Shown here: positions 59,201 through 64,000 of the stretch, one piece after another | How the letters are laid out: every line of letters starts with the position of its first letter | How positions within the stretch are numbered: position 1 is the stretch's first letter | Source: Caenorhabditis remanei | Taxonomy: Eukaryota > Nematoda > Chromadorea > Rhabditida > Rhabditidae | Direction: 5' to 3' | Assembly (NCBI RefSeq): GCF_010183535.1 | Contig: NC_071330.1 | Location: 2,337,717-2,401,716, forward strand | Length of the DNA stretch: 64,000 nt | The notes under the pieces: generated by a model | What the model was told of the DNA's origin: nothing | What the model saw: the letters and a program-made list of their open reading frames with translations, nothing else | The model's database searches: none | Position numbers and translations under genes: made by a program

Positions 59201-62200
59201 CTTGGAAAATCTGAACTTTCCGAACGGCAGACATTTCAAAATTGCAAATTTTCACCAAAATTTCATGCTAAACGCGTTGCAAGCGCACCAGATAACTGAA
59301 ACGGTATTTTATTCTAACAAAAACCAATAAACAATGACGTCACAGGCACGCCAGGTAGTATTCTGTAGACATCTGGACACACAGATTGACATTCAGAGGC
59401 TCATTTTCTCATTAAAAATCGTCCTAAAAACGCGTGAAAGGCACGCCAGACCGATGAAAATTGCCGTTTTCTGTAGAGAGTTCTGTAGAGAGCAGGACAC
59501 CTGCTATACCTGTTTGAACGCCAAAATTTCAGTTTAGGACATCTGGACACACCGACAGACAGACAGACAATCAGTTTTCATCGCTCTGGCGTGCCTTTGA
59601 CGCGTTTTTGGGCGGGTTATGATGGCAAAACGAGCCTCTAAATGTCAATATGTGTGTCCAGATGTCCATAGAAAACTGTCTGGCGTTCCTTTGACGCGTT
59701 TTTTTCGGACGGTTTTTTGTTGGAAAAAAAGATTTCCAGTTATCTCGCGCTTTTGACGCGTTTTGAACGGAATTTTAATGAAACAAAAATCAATTTTACC
59801 GCTAATAATCCCATGTCTGGTTTTTAAAACTTTAAAAAAATCTTATTTTTACTCAAAAAAACGGCATTTTTCATTTCCTTCATTCAAACCAATCAATTTG
59901 CAGGTGTACCGAGAGACAGAAGGTGAGGAGTCAATGATGTTCCGATCGAAATTCGCAGGATGGGATGAAATAGTTCAAGTGGATTACACTCGAGTCGCCG
60001 AATCAGTTCAACGAGTTCCAGATCTGAAAGTGATAATGAAGAAGGATAACATGATGAAAACAGATCTCGGAGCACTATTCCTCGAGAGACAACCGTCGAT
60101 GAGTTATGAGGAGAGTGAGGAATTGATGTTGGATTGTAATTATGATTTGGAACTAATGGAGAGTTTTGTGTTGGAAGGAAAGAAATTTGTGAAGTTGCCA
60201 CAGAAAGAGTTTGGAATATTCTACACAATGGATTGCTATGTGTTCTTGTGTCGATACGCAGTACTGCCAGAAGAGGATGAAGACGAGGAGATGGAGGAGG
60301 GGGCGGAGTCGGACGAGAAACCGGAAATGGATTTCAAGTGTGTCGTCTATTTCTGGCAGGGAAGAGATGCATCGAATATGGGATGGTTGAACTTTACATT
60401 CCAGTTGCAACCCAATTTTGAGGAGATTTTTAAGGATAAGTTGGAGGTTAGTCAGATGGATGGGATGATTTACAGACAGACAGAAAGAAAATTAACTCGA
60501 GAAAATGCGGACATCGGGATGTACAGACAGATGTAGATTCAATAGATGAATTGTGTTTTAAACGCGTCATAGGCGCGCCAGACAAACAGAAAAGTTAATA
60601 TGGTCATCTGGATTTATAGAGACACAGACAAGACCTAGAGAATGCGCCGCAGGCACACCAGACATTTCAAAATTGCAACTTTTCATCAAAATTCCTTTCA
60701 AAACGCGCTACAAGTGCGTCGGATAACTGAAAAGTTAGTTTTTCCCAACAAAAACCGAACAAAAATCGCGCCACCGGCACGCCAGGCGGTTCTTTATGGA
60801 CATCTGGACGTATTGACATTAAGAGACTCGTTTTCCCATCAAATCCCGTCTGAAAAACGCGTCAAAGGCACGCCAGAGCGATGAAAATTGTCGTAGACAT
60901 CTGGACAGACAGAAAATATATTTTCTTTGGTTTCGGTAGAGCGCGGTTGTAAAAAGCGTGTCGTGCTAATAAGTTCTGACAAATTTTTTGAAATTTTCAA
61001 AAATTTTCATCAAAAATAGTCGGAAATCCAATTTAGATTCGACTTTTTATGAAAAATTGAAAATATAGTCGAAAACTTGACTTTTTTGCTAAGAATTCCA
61101 AAAAAATTAAATTTTTAAATTTTTATACTGAAACCCGGGCCAGCCGGTGAGATATCTCAAATCTGCTTTTACGAAAATATTAGACCGAAAAACCGAAAAA
61201 TTCGAATTTTGAAAAAAATCAGAAAAATCGAGAAATCACTACTTAATTTTTGAAAATTTCGGAAGAAAACACCAAAATTTTTCGAACGGTTTTTTTTCGA
61301 AAACTATCCGAAAACTTTTCATGAAATAGCTAAAGATCCGGATAAACGGAAATCCGGACAAACGGAACAGACATACAGACAGACAGGAAAGCTCACAGCT
61401 AAATAATTATAGAAATCGGACATCTGGATGTCAGGACGCACAGATAGACGGAGATGTATTATGAATGAAACATCTTTAAAACTTTCAGGTCGTTCGAATG
61501 TACCAACAACAAGAAAATCACAAATTCCTGTCGCATTTCAAACGGAAATTCCTCATCAAACGAGGCCGTCGTGGACTGACGAAGAATCTCGGCGGCAAGT
61601 GGCCAGAGTTGTTTCAGATGCGTGCAAATGGATCAAGTGTCTGTAATCGGACTATTCAAGTCGATTGCCAGTGAGTAGTTGGACGATCTTTTTGTCACGA
61701 AAATACTAAAGATTAAGCTCCGCCCACTTTCTGGATTCGCGGTTTTCGAAATCGCAAGATTTATATTTTAAATTGTGAAAGTGGGCGTGGCCTATAAGTG
61801 GGCAGAGTCATTACCGACTTTTTTCTTCGGATCAGACTCCGCCCATCTTCAGAATTTGCGTTTTTCGAAATCCCGAAATTTCTCTTTTTTTAAGTTATAA
61901 AAGTGGGCGTGGCCTATAAGTGGGCGGAGTCAATCAACTTTTTTCTACAGATCAGGCTCCGCCCATTTTCAGGATTTGTGTTTTTCGATATCACAAATTT
62001 TATTATTTTTTTTAGCTGTAAAAGTGGGCGTGGCCTATAAGTGGGCGGAGTCGTTATCGATTTTTTTCAGCTCAGACTCCGCCCATTTTCAGAATTTATG
62101 TTTTTCGAAATCACAAAACGTATTTTTTTGTTGTGAAAGTGGGCGTGGCCTATAAGTGGGCGGAGCCAAAACATACTTTTTCTAAAATCATGGGCTATCA

Positions 62201-63196
62201 GGCTCCGCCCATTTTCAGGATTCACATGTTTTGAAATCGTTTAATTTCTCAAATTTTTAAAAGTTGTGAAAGTGGGCGTGGTCTATAAATGGCCGGAGTC
62301 ATAATCGAATATGTCTCAGATTCTGGACTATTAGGCTCCGCCCACTTATAGGTCACGCCCAAATTACTGTAGAGAGGCTCTAGAATGTAGGCGGAGTCAA
62401 ATGTCTACTTTAAAAACTAATTTCATGAACTAGACCCGCCTACTTTCTGGCCACGCCCCTTTTTCACAATATCAATAAAAAATGTTTGGGCTTTTGAAAC
62501 AGCAAAAAACTGATTCAAAAAGTAGGCGTGGCCTATAAGTGGGCGGAGTCATAATTGACTTTTCCTCAGATCAAAGGCTATCAGGCTCCGCCCACTTTCA
62601 GGTCACGCCCAAATTACTGTAGAGTGGATTTAGAATGTGGGCGGAGTCAAGTTTTCATGCCTACTTTCAGACCACGCGCCTTTTTTCATAATATCAATGA
62701 AAATTTGTTTGGGTTTTTGAAACAGCAAAAATGAATTATTCGAAAGAGGGCGTGGTCTAAAGATGGGCGGAGTCCTGGTGCCACACCCCTTTTCTGAAAC
62801 TATTTTCGGTGATTTTTTTCTCTGAAATCCTCTCTTTTTTGCAGATCAAATCAACTGTGCAGTGCATTCTGTCACATGCTTCGAATTCCATTCAAAGAAA
62901 TCGACGAGAGCGGTCATCGGGGCGTTGTCTACGTGTGGTTCGGAAAGGATTCGGACCCCCGAGAGCACGAATTCGCTCGCCAAGTCGCATCGGATCTCGT
63001 CGTTCGAGACGATGACGATGATTTCCGAATCGTCGATGTGCGGGAAGGAGAGGAGAATGAAGAGTTCTGGCGAGTACTTGGAGGAAAAAAGAAATACGAG
63101 ACAGACTCGTCATTCGTCAAACACACCCGCCTGTTCAGGTGTACCAATGAGAAGGGATACTTTGCGGTGTCGGAGAAAACTGTCGATTTTTGTCAG
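41264..63196 (+). CDS. fli-1: Flightless-I homolog: leucine-rich repeats plus gelsolin domains (3' partial)
   Basis: Thirteen exons seen: 41264-41323, 41380-41457, 41916-42044, 43348-43664, 44202-44292, 45261-45697, 48139-48226, 50855-51007, 54188-54862, 56841-57266, 59904-60446, 61489-61670 and 62845-63196. All phases close, coding 1177 residues; the last gelsolin segment lies beyond the window. Residues 1 to about 390 are leucine-rich repeats ([51 protein letters not shown]) ending [14 protein letters not shown] charged linker (exon 8, [12 protein letters not shown]) precedes the gelsolin-like domains: [20 protein letters not shown] and EAFHG...GFYTTEKP (exon 9), [19 protein letters not shown] (exon 10), [17 protein letters not shown] and [16 protein letters not shown] (exon 11), [18 protein letters not shown] and [11 protein letters not shown] (exon 13). 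The protein binds actin and remodels it, and serves as a nuclear-receptor coactivator and Ras-pathway partner in other animals; the worm gene acts in germline and muscle actin organisation. Introns total about 18 kb and are full of mobile DNA. Confidence 0.97.
43006..43190. mobile_element. Truncated CATAGTTGTCAAGGCCC element
   Basis: Starts CATAGTTGTCAAGGCCCCGC and continues with the interior seen in 53782-53998, but the right terminal repeat is absent. In fli-1 intron 3. Confidence 0.55.
45083..45221. mobile_element. 139-bp TTAGC...GCTAA MITE (copy 4)
   Basis: TATTAGCTTGGCACAGTTCT to GTGTGCCGTGTTAATA, opposite orientation to copy 3. It ends 39 bases before fli-1 exon 6, so it lies almost on the branch-point region of that intron. 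Confidence 0.8.
45830..46410. repeat. Direct repeat and CTCCGCCC/CCACGCCC words in fli-1 intron 6
   Basis: An ~82-bp block (CACTTTTCTGTAT ... ACAGACAGACAGGCTTTAAA ... CTAGAAAAATTG) occurs at about 46018-46099 and again at 46247-46329. CTCCGCCCACATTTGGAGGC words lie between. No coding content. Confidence 0.65.
46799..47157. mobile_element. hAT-type fold-back MITE, exact 8-bp duplication
   Basis: Begins CATACTTGCAAACCGGGCCG, ends CCCGGTTTGCAAGTATG; the two arms pair over about 150 bases (GCGTAACTCGCTTCAAACTC, AGATCTCGACGAGTTCTA, GGCCGGATGGCTATTTGTTA). Target duplication ATAATAAC exact at 46791-46798 and 47158-47165. Confidence 0.9.
47412..47870. mobile_element. hAT-type MITE, ACTTCCGACTTCCGG-rich family
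   Basis: Begins CAGTGTTGTTGGGAATTCCG, ends CCCAACATCTCTG. Target duplication ATTCCGAG exact at 47404-47411 and 47871-47878. Both ends are arrays of ACTTCCGACTTCCGGATAAG around a unique AT-rich core. Confidence 0.9.
48686..49289. mobile_element. Large inverted-repeat element, ATCGGTTTT-rich
   Basis: About 600 bases folding on itself: AAACCGATTATTCTTCGATT ... CTACAGTAGTTTGTCGCGTT and the inverse AACGTGACAAACTACTGTAG ... AATCGAAGAATAATCGGTTT. Candidate ends CAGGGTG and CACCTG; flanks GACGAAAA and TTGAAAAA match poorly, so boundaries are uncertain. In fli-1 intron 7. Confidence 0.6.
50027..50047 (+). other. Candidate alternative first exon of fli-1 (gelsolin-only isoform)
   Basis: ATG CGG GCT GAA TGT CTT TTG followed by the consensus donor GTGAGT. 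The exon ends in phase 0, and exon 8 (50855) begins in phase 0, so splicing gives MRAECLL joined to [10 protein letters not shown] in frame. The 400 bases upstream are promoter-like (CT-rich, TTCTCTATATTTCTTCCC) and lack repeats. No clean acceptor precedes it, which favours a first exon over an internal one. Confidence 0.35.
50205..50790. repeat. GGCCTAGAAAACC ... CTAGGCCA array
   Basis: Eight or more inverted pairs of TGGCCTAGAAAACCAAA and AAACTAGGCCA with 15-40 bases between, each a potential small hairpin. Same motif as 1879-1912, 2260-2285 and 40484-40562. In fli-1 intron 7, ending about 80 bases before exon 8. Confidence 0.7.
51170..51840. repeat. GGTTTCGAAACGTCCC array, fli-1 intron 8
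   Basis: About 25 degenerate copies of the partly palindromic word GTTTCGAAACGTC(C/T), spaced 20-40 bases. The same word appears at 33965-34245, 47165-47400 and 47880-47980. No coding content. Confidence 0.65.
51841..52650. other. Unannotated part of fli-1 intron 8
   Basis: AT-rich with a CTACAGTAAGACTCTACAGT fragment (51932-51951) and a CTCTCCCGGAGAGAG palindrome (52334-52348). I see nothing functional in it. Confidence 0.4.
52651..53250. mobile_element. hAT-type fold-back MITE, interrupted copy
   Basis: Begins CATACTTGCAAACCGGGCCG, ends CCCCGGTTTGCAAGTATG; same family as 46799-47157. Target duplication ATATAGAT exact at 52643-52650 and 53251-53258. Interrupted by another element at 52833-53090. 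Confidence 0.88.
52833..53090. mobile_element. hAT-type MITE nested in another hAT MITE
   Basis: Begins CATACTTGCAACGAGGCTG, ends AAATTTGCAAGTATG. Target duplication CAAAAAAC / AAAAAAAC (7 of 8). It interrupts the GCCAAAAAA stretch that is continuous in the sister copy at 46799-47157. Confidence 0.85.
53619..53749. mobile_element. TTAGC MITE (copy 5, left end missing)
   Basis: Starts inside the left arm (CTCAACCAAACGCGCTCTAC) and ends GAAGCGTGCCGTGCTAA. The right end is intact. In fli-1 intron 8. Confidence 0.7.
53782..53998. mobile_element. hAT-type MITE, CATAGTTGTCAAGGCCC family
   Basis: Begins CATAGTTGTCAAGGCCC, ends CGGGCCTTGACAACTATG. Target duplication AACATTTA / AAAATTTA (7 of 8). 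In fli-1 intron 8, 190 bases before exon 9. Confidence 0.82.
55037..55266. mobile_element. CATAGTTGTCAAGGCCC-family MITE, left end eroded
   Basis: Right end CGGGCCTTGACAACTATG intact; left end reads TTTTCAAGGCCCGGCTTC with the terminal CATAGTTG lost. Flanking GGAAATTT and GGAAAATT probably are the old target duplication. In fli-1 intron 9. Confidence 0.65.
56146..56217 (+). tRNA. tRNA-Trp (CCA anticodon)
   Basis: A 72-nt cloverleaf: acceptor arm GACTGCT pairs AGTGGTC, D arm GGCGCAATGGTAGCGC, anticodon arm TTCGACTCCAGATCGAA with CCA in the loop, and T arm GGGCGTTCGATCCGCTC minus its flank. No intron. Followed within 10 bases by TTTTTTGTTTTTTT, a Pol III terminator. It lies on the sense strand inside fli-1 intron 9 and is preceded by CTTTATAAACC at 56111-56121. 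Confidence 0.96.
56218..56840. repeat. GTGGGCGTGGTC / GGGCGGAGCTAC repeat after the tRNA
   Basis: About three units of roughly 120 bases (near 56420, 56540 and 56660) each containing GGGCGGAGCTACAAAT, ACCACAGTTTTAGTCGATTT and GAAAGTTTCATTGACTG. Fills the end of fli-1 intron 9. Confidence 0.65.
57382..57652. mobile_element. hAT-type MITE, CAGGGTTGGGAAATCCC family
   Basis: Begins CAGGGTTGGGAAATCCCGGG, ends CGGAATTTCCCAACCCTG. Target duplication ATCATGGG exact at 57374-57381 and 57653-57660. In fli-1 intron 10. Confidence 0.9.
57817..57955. mobile_element. 139-bp TTAGC...GCTAA MITE (copy 6)
   Basis: TTATTAGCACGACACACTTCT minus its first base to GAACTGTGCTGAACTAA. Core GAAATTGAGAGACTCAGAG. In fli-1 intron 10. 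Confidence 0.82.
59230..60910. repeat. AACGCGTCAAAGGCRCGCCAGA array, fli-1 introns 10 and 11
   Basis: Repeated words (A)AACGCGT(C/T)(A/G)AAGGC(A/G)CGCCAGA with GACATCTGGACACACAGA between, on both sides of exon 11 (59904-60446), in both orientations (GGCGTGCCTTTGACGCGTTT at 59588-59607). A further block is at 63255-63830. Confidence 0.7.
60925..60970. mobile_element. TTAGC MITE right end only (copy 7)
   Basis: TTTCGGTAGAGCGCGGTTGT then AAAAAGCGTGTCGTGCTAA. The left half is gone. In fli-1 intron 11. Confidence 0.65.
61710..62800. repeat. ~120-bp tandem repeat with opposed GGCGGAGTC and CTCCGCCC, fli-1 intron 12
   Basis: GTGGGCGTGGCCTATAAGTG recurs at 61781, 61903, 62024, 62139 and (GTGGGCGTGGTCTATAAATG) 62272, spacings 115-133. 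Each unit continues GGGCGGAGTC ... TCAGRCTCCGCCCATTTTCA then GTTTTTCGAAATCACAA. Two larger ~240-bp copies follow (62330-62560 and 62580-62800). Confidence 0.82.
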
Positions 63197-64000
63197 GTAA
63201 ATGGTGGAGAATCGTCATTTTTTACTGAAAAATGCGGATTTTTTCAACAAAAAAAGCCTAGAACGCGTCAACGGCGCGCCAGGTGGCGTCAAAAATGGTA
63301 AAAATCCAGCGAAATGTGGAGTTTTTGTCTGAAAATTGAACAGTTTTCATAGAAATCTTGTTTAAAACGCGCTTTAGGCGCGCCAGACATGGTATTATTA
63401 GCGGTAAAATTGGGTTTTTTCATCAAAATTCCGTTCAAAACGCGTCAAAAGTGCGCCAGATAACTGGAAATCTTTTTTCCAATAAAAAAAACCGTCCGAA
63501 AATACGCGTCGAAGGAACGACACGGAGTTCTCTATTGTTTTCCCATCAAAACCCATCCGAAAAACGCGTCAAAGGTACGCCAGACAAGCAAAAACATAAA
63601 TATGGACATTTGGAATTATGGAGACACAGACGGAACCAAGAAAACGCGCAGCCGAGTGGTAATTTGACAAAATCTAAAAAAAAAAAGGCGCCTCAGGCAC
63701 GCCAGACATATCAAAATTCTGTTCGAAACGCGTCAAAGGCGCGCCAGATAACTGGAAATCTTGTTTTTTGTCCGAAAAACGCGTCAAAGGCACGCCAGAG
63801 AGATTGAAAAATTGTCGTTTTCTGTAGACATCTGGACATACAAAACAGACATACAGAAAAACGGGCATGGGGACCGACATCTGGACGAACAGACACACAG
63901 ACAGATGCTTGATCGCCAAAATTTGAGTTTTAGGACATTTGGACAGACAGACACACAGACAGACAAGCAAAAAAGCCTAAAATTATCTAAAATGGCGATT
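63197..64000. repeat. Right-edge fli-1 intron 13 with GCGTC and CAGACAGAC arrays
   Basis: Starts with the donor CAG|GTAAAT. 63255-63830 is AACGCGTCAAAGGCGCGCCAGA units; 63830-63965 is GACATCTGGACA ... ACAGACAGACACACAGACAG minus some bases. No further fli-1 exon found before the edge; the missing exons should encode the last gelsolin segment. Confidence 0.65.

Overview
The window is nuclear DNA from a Caenorhabditis-type nematode. Genes are rich in short exons with TTTTCAG-type acceptors, introns are AT-rich and full of repeats, and the gene order resembles what I recall of the C. elegans chromosome III ZK637/B0523 neighbourhood. I recognise, left to right: the 5' part of an SV2/SVOP-like transporter (svop-1, minus strand, running off the left edge); a U6 snRNA with its own external promoter; a FAM136A-like mitochondrial protein (plus) with a RING-H2 gene nested in its second intron (minus); lnkn-1 (LINKIN/ITFG1, plus); a small uncharacterised 96-residue gene (plus); asna-1 (GET3/TRC40 ATPase, plus); a small-molecule N-methyltransferase of the NNMT/PNMT family (minus); and most of fli-1 (Flightless-I, leucine-rich repeats plus gelsolin domains, plus), which runs off the right edge and carries a tRNA-Trp in an intron. 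Exon coordinates were read by eye; reading frame and splice-phase bookkeeping close exactly for every gene with both ends in the window, and agree across all visible exons of the two partial genes.

The standout is a 9.2 kb element (4490-13675) inserted antisense in intron 1 of the FAM136A-like gene. It has two 539-bp direct terminal repeats with no difference that I could see, starting TG on the minus strand. The LTR contains a TATA box and an AATAAA. An initiator-tRNA-Met-like primer-binding site directly follows the 5' LTR, and a polypurine tract directly precedes the 3' LTR. That is LTR-retrotransposon anatomy, yet I find no gag, protease, reverse transcriptase or integrase. Instead the internal region carries three tandem paralogous ORFs of 161-166 residues and one intronless ORF of about 1100 residues encoding a UPF1-like superfamily 1 helicase, all on the LTR's strand. 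Each gap between cistrons carries a conserved 5-bp-stem hairpin block, and every ORF is preceded by a splice acceptor, those before ORFs B, C and the helicase lying in related sequence. A strong splice donor sits about 60 bp after the primer-binding site, so a shared-leader splicing scheme is likely. This is the best candidate for an undescribed system.

The rest of the non-coding sequence is mostly small mobile DNA. At least eleven short inverted-repeat elements have CAKRSTTG- or CAGTG-like ends and 8-bp target duplications (hAT-type MITEs, several nested inside one another). A ~139-bp TTAGC...GCTAA MITE occurs seven times, and larger palindromes have TA duplications. There are also extensive minisatellites: GTCCGGATGTCC, GAGCGCRTTTGCA, GGCGGAGC, AACGCGTCAAAGGCRCGCC, GGCCTAGAAAACC and GAAACGTCCC. 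These fill the introns of lnkn-1, asna-1, the methyltransferase and fli-1, making the genes far longer than their coding content.
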